DNA of 64,000 nt, from positions 1-64,000 of the forward strand of contig NZ_BMSX01000019.1 of the NCBI RefSeq assembly GCF_014649375.1, read 5' to 3'. The DNA is from Streptomyces aurantiogriseus (GTDB taxonomy: Bacteria; Actinomycetota; Actinomycetes; Streptomycetales; Streptomycetaceae). The translations under genes and the position numbers were made by a program. The notes beneath the pieces are model-generated. The model had not been told where the DNA came from. It saw only the letters and a program-made list of their open reading frames with translations, and made no database searches. Of this stretch, positions 50,215-58,919 are shown one piece after another (within the stretch, counting starts at the first letter, position 1; every line of letters starts with the position of its first letter).

Positions 50215-51096
50215 TCAGTCCTGGGCGGGTGAGGACGCCAGGTCCACGAACGCCTGGGCGGCGGGGGACAGCGGGCCCGACCTCCAGACCAGCCGGCCGT
50301 GGCGCAGCAGCCGCGGACGATGGGAGAGCATCCGGGCCCCGCGCAGCGCGGCGTCCCGGGCCATGGAGGCGGGCAGCAGGGCGGCGCCGACGCCCGAGAG
50401 GACCAGCGGCACGATCATCGCGCGGTGCGCGGTCTCGACCGCGATCCGCGGTGCTACGCCCAGCGCGGTGCAGACGTCGTCCACCGCCGCCCGGGTTTCG
50501 GTGCCCGGCGGTGTCACGATCAGGTCCAGCGCGGCGAGTTCACGCGAGGTGATGGTGTCGCCTGCCGGATGCGGGTGGTCCGCGGGCAGCACGACGTGCA
50601 TCTCCTGCTGCGGCAGGTCGATCCCGCGGAGGTCCGCCGTGGTCACCGAGGCGTCCACCAGACCGAGTTCGCACTGCCCGGCCGCGACCATCTGCGGCAC
50701 GGCAGGTCCCTGCTCCGGGTCGACCACGCGCACGGAGACCTTCGGATGCGCGCGGTGGAAGCGCCCCAGCATGTGAGCCAGCGGGTCGACCGAGAGGGTT
50801 GTCTGCGAAACGATGTCGAGTCGGCCGCCGCTGAGCCCGAGGACTTCCCGGACCAGGGAACTGGCCGTGGACAGGTCGCGCAGGACCTGCTGGGCCGGCC
50901 GGACCAGCGCCTCGCCTGCTGCGGTGAGGGCGACGCCGTGCGGGAGACGGTGAAAGAGTTTTCCGCCGAATTCGCGTTCCAGGGACCGGATCGCATGCGA
51001 CAGCGAGGGCTGTGCCACATGGAGCGCAATGGCCGCGGCTGTGAATCCGCCGTGCTCGACCACGGCGATGAAATATTCCAGCTGGCGTCGTTCCAT
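50215..51096 (-). CDS. LysR-family transcriptional regulator
   Basis: A 293-residue LysR regulator: winged HTH at residues 1-60 (MERRQLEYFIAVVEHGGFTA, then PSLSHAIRSLEREFG) and a periplasmic-binding-like effector domain (about 90-290). I chose the ATG at 51096 because GGAGA precedes it and the family starts here; the frame extends 14 codons upstream. It is transcribed in the same direction as the sulfatase operon and lies directly upstream of it; the palindrome at 50175 is the likely target. Confidence 0.91.
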   Translation of the reverse strand: MERRQLEYFIAVVEHGGFTAAAIALHVAQPSLSHAIRSLEREFGGKLFHRLPHGVALTAAGEALVRPAQQVLRDLSTASSLVREVLGLSGGRLDIVSQTTLSVDPLAHMLGRFHRAHPKVSVRVVDPEQGPAVPQMVAAGQCELGLVDASVTTADLRGIDLPQQEMHVVLPADHPHPAGDTITSRELAALDLIVTPPGTETRAAVDDVCTALGVAPRIAVETAHRAMIVPLVLSGVGAALLPASMARDAALRGARMLSHRPRLLRHGRLVWRSGPLSPAAQAFVDLASSPAQD

Positions 51097-51223
51097 CGTG
51101 TCTCCGTCGGGTCTCCGCGCATCCCGGGGCCACCGCACGGCCCGGTCACGCGAGTGAGGGGAACAGTGTCACCCGGCCCAACCGCGTCGGTGAGCCTTGC
51201 CCCGCAGTCGGCACTCCGGGAGG

Positions 51224-51526
51224 CTGCGCCGCGACGGACATCTGCACGCGCTGCGCGCCCACGGCGTGCCCTGCTCCGGGGAACTGGATGTCCCCGGCCC
51301 GTTCACCCGCGTCTCGGGCTACCAGCGCACCCGGGAGGCACTGGACGCCGGCCTGGCCTTCACGGCGGTGTTCGCGGGCACCGACATGGTGGCGGCCGGC
51401 GCGCCGGCCGCCCTGCGCGAGGCCGGTCTCGACGTCCCCGGCGACATCTCGCTCGTGGGCTTCGACGACCTCCCCTTCGCCGCCGACCTCAGCCCCGCGC
51501 TCACCACGGTCCGCGTGCCCTACGCG
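51224..51526 (+). pseudogene. LacI-family repressor remnant (effector-domain core)
   Basis: About 101 codons read as the second half of a LacI repressor: RTREALDAGLAFTAVFAGTD, AALREAGLDVPGDISLVGFDD and LSPALTTVRVPY. The HTH, the first subdomain and the C-terminus are gone. It overlaps by 26 bases, tail to tail, the altered 3' end of the transaldolase gene, so a deletion seems to have joined the two. It probably once controlled the sugar operon to its right. Confidence 0.75.
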
Positions 51527-52682
51527 GGACGTCACCGGTCACGGCCGGACGCCGTCTCGGCGGGGCCGGGCGCTGCGGACGGTGTTCAAGGGTGTCCCAG
51601 GAGTGCTGGAACTTGTGGATGCCCTCCGTCTCCAGGGCTTGTACGACACCGGCGTACGAGATGCCCAGCTTCTCCACGGCGTCGAGGTCGGCGCGGGCCT
51701 GTTCGTAGGTGCCGGCTATGGAGTTGCCGATGATCTCCCCGTGGTCGGCGACGGCTTCCAGGGTGGCCTCCGGCATGGTGTTCACGGTGTTCGGCGCCAC
51801 GAGGTCGTCGACGTACAGGGTGTCCTTGTACGCCGCGTCCTTCACACCGGTCGACGCCCACAGCGGACGCTGCTTGCCGGCACCCACGCTCTCCAGTGCG
51901 CTCCAGCGGTCGGAGGGCGGCGTCGACCCGTCGGCGGAGCCGAACACCTCCTCGTACGCCTGGTAGGCGAGGCGGGCGTTGGCGACGGCGGCCCTGCCGC
52001 GCAGTGCCTTGGCCTCCGGGGTGCCCAGGGCGTCCAGCCGCTTGTCGATCTCGGTGTCGACACGGGAGACGAAGAAGGACGCCACCGAGTGGATCCGGGA
52101 GAGATCGAGGCCCTTGTCGCGTGCCTTCTCGAGGCCGGAGAGGTACGCGTTCATGACCTCGCGGTAGCGTTCCAGCGAGAAGATGAGCGTGACGTTGACG
52201 CTGATCCCGAGAGCGACGACCTCGGTGATGGCCGGCAGGCCTGCCCTCGTGGCCGGAATCTTGATCAGGATGTTGGGGCGGTCGATCAACCAGGCAAGGT
52301 GTTTGGCCTCGGCGATCGTCGCGTCCGTGCCGTGGGCGAGACGGGGGTCGACCTCGATGGAGACCCAGCCGTCCCGGCCACTGGTGGCGTCGTGGACCGG
52401 GCGCAGGATGTCGGCGGCGTCGCGTACGTCCGCCGCGGTGATCGTTCGGACGGCCTCGGCGACCGTCACCCCACGCAGAGCCATGTCGTGGAGTTGGTCG
52501 GCGTAGTCGCCACCGTCACCGATCGCCTGCTGGAAGATCGTGGGGTTGGTGGTGACGCCCACCACGTGGTGCCGTGCCACGAGTTCGGTGAGGTTGCCCG
52601 ACGTGATCCGCTTGCGGGAGAGGTCGTCCAGCCAGATCACGACAACTTCGTCGGCAAGGCGCTTGAGCGAGTTGTCCTTCAT
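51501..52682 (-). CDS. tal: Transaldolase (with an altered C-terminus)
   Basis: A 393-residue transaldolase of the long actinobacterial type (tal2), which moves a dihydroxyacetone unit between sugar phosphates. VVGVTTNPTIFQQAIG, the Schiff-base lysine in ILIKIPATRAGL, VNVTLIFSLERY and SVASFFVSRVDTEIDK are intact. After FQHSWDTL (about residue 363) the normal acidic tail is replaced by a Pro/Arg-rich stretch read antisense to the LacI remnant, so the last 10-15 native residues have been lost. It is 24 bases after the binding-protein gene and is the last gene of the sugar transporter operon. Confidence 0.88.
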   Translation of the reverse strand: MKDNSLKRLADEVVVIWLDDLSRKRITSGNLTELVARHHVVGVTTNPTIFQQAIGDGGDYADQLHDMALRGVTVAEAVRTITAADVRDAADILRPVHDATSGRDGWVSIEVDPRLAHGTDATIAEAKHLAWLIDRPNILIKIPATRAGLPAITEVVALGISVNVTLIFSLERYREVMNAYLSGLEKARDKGLDLSRIHSVASFFVSRVDTEIDKRLDALGTPEAKALRGRAAVANARLAYQAYEEVFGSADGSTPPSDRWSALESVGAGKQRPLWASTGVKDAAYKDTLYVDDLVAPNTVNTMPEATLEAVADHGEIIGNSIAGTYEQARADLDAVEKLGISYAGVVQALETEGIHKFQHSWDTLEHRPQRPAPPRRRPAVTGDVPRRARGPW

Positions 52683-52706
52683 AGGAGGTGCCTCTTCTGC
52701 CTCAGG

Positions 52707-53861
52707 TTACTTTCCCCAGAGCTTCCGGTACGCCTCGCGGTATCCCTTGGGGTCCCAGGAGGACTTGCCGCCGCTGTTGTCGGCCGTGGTGATGTGGACC
52801 GGAGCGACGTAGCCGCTGGCGGGCGTGCCGGCGAAGGCGCGGTTGAATTCGTCGACGATCTGCCAGCCCTGCTCGGACAGCGGCTCGGGAACCGTCGCCG
52901 CCTGGAACTGCTTGCTGTTGATGCGCTGGAAGGCGGACGGGTCGCCGTCACCCGCGCCGATGTTGAACGGGGCTCCGTTGCCCTGCTTGCCCGCCGCGCG
53001 CAGCGATGGGGCGGCGTCGGCGAAGTAGAGGTCGTTGATGGCCACGGAGTTGGTCCACTTCGTGCCGTGGCGGGACAGCAGGGCGGACACCTCTTGCGGG
53101 GTGCGGTTGCTGGCGTCGGCGATGGGGATGTTGGACGTCGTCAGGACCTTGACGTCGGAGCAGGTGGCGAGTTCCTTCTCGATCAGGTCGGACTTGCCCT
53201 TGGCGAACGGGATGGAGGCGTCGGTGAAGACCACCACGCCCGCCCGGCCGTTGGACTGGCTGATGACCCAGTCGGCGCTGATCTTCGCGACGTCCTGCAC
53301 CCTCGTGGTGACGTTGCTGAACAGTTTCGGGTCCGTGCTGGGGCCGGGGGCGTCCACGGCGTGCCAGCCGATGAGCGGGATGCCGGCGGCGTTGGCCTGA
53401 GCTACCTGCTGGGCGGTCGACTTGGGGTCGAAGCCGGACAGGACGATGCCGTCGGGCTTGATGGCGACGGCCTGGCTGAGCGCGGCCTGGATGCCGGCCG
53501 GAGTGCCCTGGCCGTCGATGATCCGCACCTTCCAGCCGATGGCCTCGGCGGCCTCCTTGACCCCCTCGGCAGCGCCGGCGACTCCCGGGTTGGTCATGCT
53601 CTGGGCGACGTAGACGATGGTCTTGGCGGGGACTGCCCTGGGGCCTGTGGTCGGGCCGTTCCAGGGGGCGTTGACGTCCTCGGCCGCCTTGACCGCCTTC
53701 TTGGCCTCGGCGAGGACGGCGGGGCAGCCGGCCTTCGCGTTGCTGACGGTGGTGGCGCTGTCGGCCTCCGAGCCGCGGGTGCAGCCTGCGGCGAGGGCGG
53801 TGACCAGGGCGACGGCTGCCGTGGTTCTCATGGGTGCCTTGCGGGTGAGGTGGTACGACAC
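52707..53861 (-). CDS. Sugar ABC transporter substrate-binding lipoprotein
   Basis: A 384-residue Peripla_BP_4 (ribose/xylose-type) binding protein. The signal peptide ends in a lipobox LAAGC near residue 27. VYVAQSMTNPGVAGAAEGVK, PDGIVLSGFDPKS and IPLIGWHAVDAPG are family features. The start is a GTG at 53861 with AAGGAG upstream. It follows the permease gene by 134 bases. The ligand is likely a sugar or sugar alcohol, judged from transaldolase downstream. Confidence 0.9.
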   Translation of the reverse strand: MSYHLTRKAPMRTTAAVALVTALAAGCTRGSEADSATTVSNAKAGCPAVLAEAKKAVKAAEDVNAPWNGPTTGPRAVPAKTIVYVAQSMTNPGVAGAAEGVKEAAEAIGWKVRIIDGQGTPAGIQAALSQAVAIKPDGIVLSGFDPKSTAQQVAQANAAGIPLIGWHAVDAPGPSTDPKLFSNVTTRVQDVAKISADWVISQSNGRAGVVVFTDASIPFAKGKSDLIEKELATCSDVKVLTTSNIPIADASNRTPQEVSALLSRHGTKWTNSVAINDLYFADAAPSLRAAGKQGNGAPFNIGAGDGDPSAFQRINSKQFQAATVPEPLSEQGWQIVDEFNRAFAGTPASGYVAPVHITTADNSGGKSSWDPKGYREAYRKLWGK

Positions 53862-53995
53862 GAGCGGGCTCCTTGCTGGCGTACGGGAAGTCGGCGAGGG
53901 GTGGCGGATGCGCGGCCGGAGGGGCGTGGGTGTCGGGACCGGCGGCGGGGCGGGGGTTCGTCGCCGGGTGAACGGGGGCCGGTGGTCGGCGGCTC

Positions 53996-55201
53996 TCAGA
54001 CCTGGTCCGCTGTCGCGGACGGCGGCCGGGGTTCGGAATCACCGTCGGAGGCGGAAGCGGAGGCGGGGGCCGGGGTGGGAGACGCCGGCGACCTGCGGGT
54101 GGCGGTGGCCCCGGCGCGCAGCCTGCGGCGGGCGGAGTAGCCGGCCAGGCCGACCGCGAGGAGGAGGGTGCCGCCGTTGAACAGGGACATGGCCCAGAAC
54201 TCGGCCCCGAGCTGCTGGATGCCGGCGAGGCCGATGGCGAGGACGGCGACGGCGACGACCGTGCCGGCGGCGTTGGCACGGCCCGGCTTGATCGCGGTGG
54301 AGCCGAGCAGCGCGCCGACGAAGGCGGGCAGCAGGTAGTCCATGCCGACGCTGGGGTTGCCGATCTGCTGCTGGGCGGCGAGCAGGACCCCGGCGCAGCC
54401 GACCACGATCCCGGAGCCGGCGAAGGCGTAGATGCCGTAGCGGCGGGTGGGGATGCCGACCAGGTCGGCGGCTCGGGCGTTGGAGCCGATGACGTACAGG
54501 TAGCGGCCGAGCGGCAGCCGTTCCAGCAGCAGCCACAGCACGACGGCGAGGCCAAGGACGTAGAAGGCGGGTACGGGCAGGCCGAGGAACTTCGAGTCGT
54601 ACAGGTCCGTGAAGGCCGGGGGCAGTCCCTGCGGGCCGGGGACGATGCGGGCGCCGTCGGTGATCCAGCCGGTGAAGGCGTACAGCACGCTGCCGGTGCC
54701 GAGGGTGGCGATGAAGGAGTCGATCTTGGCGAACTCGACCAGCAGGCCGTTGAAGACGCCGATGAGGCCGCCGCCGGCGATGACGACGAGGCAGGCCGCC
54801 GGCCAGGGCCAGCCGTTGTTCACGATGAGTTGCATCGCCAGCACGTGGGCGAAGCCGAGGCCGTAGCCGACGGACAGGTCGAACTTGCCGGTGACGATGG
54901 GGATCATCGCGCCGAGCGCGAGCATCGCCGGGATCGACTGGTTGGAGAGGATCGAGGAGGCGTTGTCCAGGGTGGGGAAGGTGTCCGGCAGGGCGAGGGA
55001 GAAGACCAGGAACAGCAGGACGGCGAGCGTGAGCAGGCCGTAGGTGCCGATCAGGTGGCCACGCAGCCGGCTGCCGGTGCCCGTGCCGCGGGAGGGGCCT
55101 TCGGGGGTGGTGCCGGTCGGGCGGGGCGTCGTGGTCGTGCTTGTGCCGCCGCCGGTCGCGGACCGCTGTGCGCGGCGGGAGGATTCGGTCTCGGTGGCCA
55201 T
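53996..55201 (-). CDS. Sugar ABC transporter permease (RbsC type)
   Basis: A 401-residue BPD_transp_2 permease with about ten membrane helices (residues about 48-355), bearing IVTGKFDLSVGYGLGFAHVL and GSNARAADLVGIPTRRYGIY, the RbsC-type signatures. N-terminal 45 residues are Ser/Thr-rich and the C-terminal 45 are Ala/Pro/Ser-rich, both cytoplasmic. The ATG at 55201 shares one base with the stop of the ATPase gene (TGATG), showing coupling. Confidence 0.9.
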   Translation of the reverse strand: MATETESSRRAQRSATGGGTSTTTTPRPTGTTPEGPSRGTGTGSRLRGHLIGTYGLLTLAVLLFLVFSLALPDTFPTLDNASSILSNQSIPAMLALGAMIPIVTGKFDLSVGYGLGFAHVLAMQLIVNNGWPWPAACLVVIAGGGLIGVFNGLLVEFAKIDSFIATLGTGSVLYAFTGWITDGARIVPGPQGLPPAFTDLYDSKFLGLPVPAFYVLGLAVVLWLLLERLPLGRYLYVIGSNARAADLVGIPTRRYGIYAFAGSGIVVGCAGVLLAAQQQIGNPSVGMDYLLPAFVGALLGSTAIKPGRANAAGTVVAVAVLAIGLAGIQQLGAEFWAMSLFNGGTLLLAVGLAGYSARRRLRAGATATRRSPASPTPAPASASASDGDSEPRPPSATADQV

Positions 55202-56772
55202 CAGTGGGTGCCCGTTCCGGTCAGCGCCGGCATGGCCGACGCGGCATGGGTGAGTTCGGTGACGGTGAGGGCTTCGCCGGACAGTTCCGCCGTCACGCCG
55301 CCCCGGACGAAGACCAGGGCGCGGTGGCAGACGTCGGCGACCTCTTCGAAGTCGGTGGAGATGAGCAGGACGGCGAGTCCTGCGGCGAGGGCGTCGTCGA
55401 GGAGCCGGTAGATCTCGGCCTTGGCGCCGACGTCGACTCCGGCGGTCGGTTCCTCGAGGATCACCACGCGGCGGCTCAGGCGGAGCCAGCGGCCGATCAT
55501 GACCTTCTGCTGGTTGCCGCCGGACAGGGTGGCGATCGGTGCCTCGGGGTCGGCGGGGCGTACTCCGAAGCGCTCGACGAGTGACGTCGCCTGGGCGCGT
55601 TCGCGCGCCGGGCTGATCCAGCGCCATGGGGAGCGGGCGTCGGCGCGGGGGTTGGCCAGCAAGTTCTCGCGCACGGTGAGGTCGGGGGCGCAGCCCTCCT
55701 CCTGGCGGTTGCTGGTGACGAAACCGACGCCCGCGTCGACCGCGGCGGCCACCGAGGCGGGGCGGTACGGGCCGCCGTCGAGCAGCACCTCGCCGCCGGT
55801 GAGGGGCCGGGCCCCGGCGAGGGCACGGCCGAGGTCCATGTGGCCGGCTCCGGTGAGGCCGACCATGCCGAGGACCTCCCCGGCGCGCAGTTCCAGGTCG
55901 ACGGGGCCGGCGCCCTCGGTGGTGACGCCGGTCAGGCGCAGCACGGTGGGGGCGGGGGCGCCCGTGGCCCGGGGCGCGGGCGGCCGGTGGCTCTCCGGCT
56001 CGTGGCCGACGATGTCGTGCACGATCCGGTCGGGGCCGTGGTCGGCGAGGAGGCCCTGGCTGATGAGGTGGCCGTCGCGCAGGACGGCGAAGCGGTCGGC
56101 GACCTGGTAGACCTCGTCGAGGCGGTGGCTGACGTAGACGATGGCGTGGCCGCGGTCGCGCAGGGTGTGCAGGACGTCGAAGAGCCGGGCGCAGTCCGCG
56201 GCGGGCAGGCTGGCGGTCGGTTCGTCGAGGACGATGAGGCGGGCGCGGGTGGACAGCGCGCGGGCGATGGCGACGAGGGAGCGTTCGGCGCGGGTGAGGT
56301 CGGCCACGGCCGCGTCGGGGTCGAGGTGACCGGCGACGATGTCCAGGGCCTCGGTGCAGCGTCGGCGTACCTGCCGCCAGGAGACGAGGCCGCCACGGCG
56401 GGGGTAGCCGGTGCCCAGGGCGATGTTCTCGGCCACCGTCATCCACTCGACCAGGCCCAGGTCCTGGTGGATGAAGGACATCCCGGCGGAGGCGCCGTCG
56501 CTGCCGAGGGGGTGGCCGGCCACGGTGACCTGGCCTTCGTCGGCGCGGTGGACACCCGCGAGGATCTTGATGAGGGTGGACTTGCCGGCGCCGTTGTGTC
56601 CCAGCAGGGCGAGGACGCTGCCGCCGTGGATGTCGAGGTCGACGTCGGCGAGGGCGAGGGTGCCGCCGAATCGCTTGCGCAGTTCGCGGATCGTCACCAG
56701 CGGGCGGGAGGAGGCTGCCTGGCCGTCAGGCGGCGGTGGGCTGGGAGTTGTGTCGTCGGGAGCGTCGTTCAC
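55201..56772 (-). CDS. Sugar ABC transporter ATP-binding protein (RbsA type)
   Basis: A 523-residue ATPase with two ABC domains. The first has a full Walker A (GHNGAGKSTL, near 60), an altered signature (LTRAERSLVAIARAL) and Walker B (LIVLDEPTASLP). The second has a degenerate Walker A (GLTGAGHMDLGRA) but an intact signature (LSGGNQQKVMIGRW) and Walker B (VVILEEPTAGVD), the usual asymmetry of RbsA-like proteins. It is the first gene of the transporter operon; a 35-bp dyad lies 46 bases upstream. Confidence 0.92.
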   Translation of the reverse strand: MNDAPDDTTPSPPPPDGQAASSRPLVTIRELRKRFGGTLALADVDLDIHGGSVLALLGHNGAGKSTLIKILAGVHRADEGQVTVAGHPLGSDGASAGMSFIHQDLGLVEWMTVAENIALGTGYPRRGGLVSWRQVRRRCTEALDIVAGHLDPDAAVADLTRAERSLVAIARALSTRARLIVLDEPTASLPAADCARLFDVLHTLRDRGHAIVYVSHRLDEVYQVADRFAVLRDGHLISQGLLADHGPDRIVHDIVGHEPESHRPPAPRATGAPAPTVLRLTGVTTEGAGPVDLELRAGEVLGMVGLTGAGHMDLGRALAGARPLTGGEVLLDGGPYRPASVAAAVDAGVGFVTSNRQEEGCAPDLTVRENLLANPRADARSPWRWISPARERAQATSLVERFGVRPADPEAPIATLSGGNQQKVMIGRWLRLSRRVVILEEPTAGVDVGAKAEIYRLLDDALAAGLAVLLISTDFEEVADVCHRALVFVRGGVTAELSGEALTVTELTHAASAMPALTGTGTH

Positions 56773-56817
56773 GGACTTCTCCGGGGATCTGCAGGCCGGG
56801 GACCACTCCCCCGGCTC

Positions 56818-56852
56818 GACCAGAATCCTGAACTCATCCCAGGATTCTGGTC
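56818..56852. promoter_or_regulatory. 35-bp operator dyad before the sugar transporter operon
   Basis: Thirteen-base perfect arms (GACCAGAATCCTG and its complement CAGGATTCTGGTC) flank a 9-base spacer. It is 46 bases upstream of the ATPase start and 34 bases from the IclR terminator. Arm length and spacing suit a dimeric regulator, most simply the adjacent IclR protein. Confidence 0.72.
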
Positions 56853-56885
56853 AATACTCCCGTCGACATTTATTGCCCCAAAGTT

Positions 56886-56922
56886 ACGGCGGCCGTACGG
56901 AAGGACTCCGTACGGCCGCCGT
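56886..56922. terminator. Strong hairpin terminator after the IclR gene
   Basis: A perfect 16-bp stem (56886-56901 with 56907-56922) and 5-base loop, about 55 bases beyond the IclR stop. Confidence 0.85.
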
Positions 56923-56976
56923 CGACCGCGATCACCAGGCGGGGTGCCCGTCCCTGCGGACCAGCCCCGCCCGGAC

Positions 56977-57771
56977 TCATCCGCCGCCCCTGGACACCCC
57001 CTGCGGGAGCATGGGGTTCTCCAGCCCGGCCGCGATGGCGCGCAGGTCCTTCAGCAGCGCCTCGCGGAACTCGTCGTCGAGCCGCGCCTTGAGCACGGTG
57101 ACGCTGATCGCGAAGGGCGACGAGTCGGTACGGAACCCCCTGACCGGTACGGCCAGGCACACGATGCCCGCCCCGGCCTCCTCGTCGTCGACCGCGTAGC
57201 CCCGCTCCCGGGTCGCCGCCAGGTCCCCCAGCAGTGCGGGCACGGAGGTGATGGACCGCTCACTGAGCGCGGGCAGGCTGCGGCCGCGCAGCCGGTCCTC
57301 GGCCACCGCAGGGTCCAGCGTCGACAGGATGGCCTTCCCGGTCGCCGTGCAGTTGGCGGGGAAGCGGTCGCCGATGTTGGCGGTGAGCCGCAGCGGCTGG
57401 GTGCCGTCGTACCGGGCCAGGTAGAGCACGTCCAGGCCGTCGAGGACGGCGACCCGGGCGGTCTCCCGGGAGATGTGCGCGCTGCGCCGGCACAGCTCGT
57501 AGAAGTCGCGCAACTGGTCCACCGTGGACAGGTAACGACCACCCAGCTCGACCAGCTTGCGCCCCAGACCGAAGCCCGTTCCGTTGCGGGTGATCATGCC
57601 CGCCGCCTCCAGGGAGGCACAGAGGTTCCCCGTCGAGGACTTCGGCAGGCCCAGGGCCCGCGCGATCTCACTCACCGACAGCGGGCGGCCCTCCGCCTCA
57701 CCGAGCGTGTCCAGGATCGCCACGGCCCGCGTCACCGCCGGGACGAGACTTCCCGGGTCACTTGCGCTCAC
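56977..57771 (-). CDS. IclR-family transcriptional regulator
   Basis: A 264-residue IclR regulator with winged HTH at about residues 8-65 (VPAVTRAVAILDTLGEA, SVSEIARALGLPKSSTGNL) and an IclR effector domain (about 80-255, with CTATGKAILSTL and GYAVDDEEAGAGIVC). I chose the GTG at 57771 because GGAG lies 7 bases upstream; a GTG at 57783 in frame is possible. It sits between the sugar transporter operon (same direction) and the divergent cyclase operon, so it could control both. The 170-base divergent gap contains repeated GTTCA motifs. Confidence 0.9.
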   Translation of the reverse strand: MSASDPGSLVPAVTRAVAILDTLGEAEGRPLSVSEIARALGLPKSSTGNLCASLEAAGMITRNGTGFGLGRKLVELGGRYLSTVDQLRDFYELCRRSAHISRETARVAVLDGLDVLYLARYDGTQPLRLTANIGDRFPANCTATGKAILSTLDPAVAEDRLRGRSLPALSERSITSVPALLGDLAATRERGYAVDDEEAGAGIVCLAVPVRGFRTDSSPFAISVTVLKARLDDEFREALLKDLRAIAAGLENPMLPQGVSRGGG

Positions 57772-57953
57772 CGTCAACTCCACCCATCATTCTGTTCATC
57801 GTTCAGCATGTTGTTATTGTCCCTCGTGACTCCCCGAACGACAATGCCGTCGGCGCACGCTTTGCCGTCGAGTCTCCCCCGAGATCCCCGACCGTAGCGC
57901 GCCTTCCGGGCCGGCCGACGACTCCCTCCGAGCCTTGGAGCGCTGAGCAGCAC

Positions 57954-58919
57954 ATGACCAGCACCCCGTCCGATTCCCCGCCTCCCCCTTCCGGTCCCGA
58001 GAACGGACCTCATCTGTCACGCGAGGAGTTCGACTCCCTCTTCGACACCGTACGGACCTGGGGCCGTTGGACGCCCGCCGACCGCGGGGCGTGGAACCGG
58101 GTCACCCCGGCACACGTCCAGCGTGCCACCGCCCTGGTCCGCAGCGGCACCACCGTCCCGATGGCCCTGCCCTGGAACACGGTGCCCGGGCCGGACAACG
58201 GCAAGCCCGCCCTGCACTACATGTCCGACCTCGGTGACGTGGAGGCCCCCGAGCCCTCCTGCCACAAGGACTTCATCGCCGTCGACTACCACGGCAAGGG
58301 CGTCAGTCACCTCGACGCGCTCTCCCACATCGCCTACCGCGGGCAGCTCTACGACGGCCGCACCGCCCGCGAGGTCGTCGACGCGGCCGGCGCCCACTTC
58401 GGCGCCGTCTCCGCCCTGGGCCCCCTCGTCACCAAGGGCGTCCTGATCGACCTGCCCGCCGTCCTCGGCACCGACTGGCTGGAGCCCGGCACCGCCGTGC
58501 ACGCCGAGGACGTCCTCACCGCCGAGAAGGCGCTCGGCGTGACCATCGGCGAGGGTGACGCGGTCCTGCTGCGCTCCGGCCACTTCAGACGCCGCGCCGA
58601 ACTCGGCGCCTGGAACCCCGACAACGCCAGCGCAGGCTTCCACGTGGACGCCGTGCCCCTGCTGGCCGAGCGCGGGATCGCCCTGCTCGGCGGCGACGGA
58701 GACAGCGACGTACGGCCCTCCCCGGTCGAGGGGCTGCACTCCCCCGTGCACGCTCTCGCCATCACCGCGATGGGCGTACCGCTGCTGGACAACCTCGACC
58801 TGGAGGCGCTGTCCACGGCCTGCGCGGCGGAGGGCCGCTACGAGTTCCTGCTCGTCGTGGCGCCGCTGAACGTCCCCGGCGGCACGGGCTCGCCCGTCAA
58901 CCCGGTAGCGGTGCTGTGA
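57954..58919 (+). CDS. Cyclase-family (KynB-like) metal-dependent hydrolase
   Basis: A 321-residue protein of the cyclase family, whose members include kynurenine formamidase and lactone or cyclic-amide hydrolases. The metal-binding motif reads DYHGKGVSHLDALSH, matching H-x-G-T-H-x-D-x-x-x-H with a Val-Ser in place of Gly-Thr. RSGHFRRRAELGAWN and GGDGDSDVRPS are further family blocks. The ATG at 57954 is chosen because the upstream frame is unrelated. Its stop overlaps the start of the next gene, so it heads a four-gene operon. Confidence 0.85.
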   Translation: MTSTPSDSPPPPSGPENGPHLSREEFDSLFDTVRTWGRWTPADRGAWNRVTPAHVQRATALVRSGTTVPMALPWNTVPGPDNGKPALHYMSDLGDVEAPEPSCHKDFIAVDYHGKGVSHLDALSHIAYRGQLYDGRTAREVVDAAGAHFGAVSALGPLVTKGVLIDLPAVLGTDWLEPGTAVHAEDVLTAEKALGVTIGEGDAVLLRSGHFRRRAELGAWNPDNASAGFHVDAVPLLAERGIALLGGDGDSDVRPSPVEGLHSPVHALAITAMGVPLLDNLDLEALSTACAAEGRYEFLLVVAPLNVPGGTGSPVNPVAVL

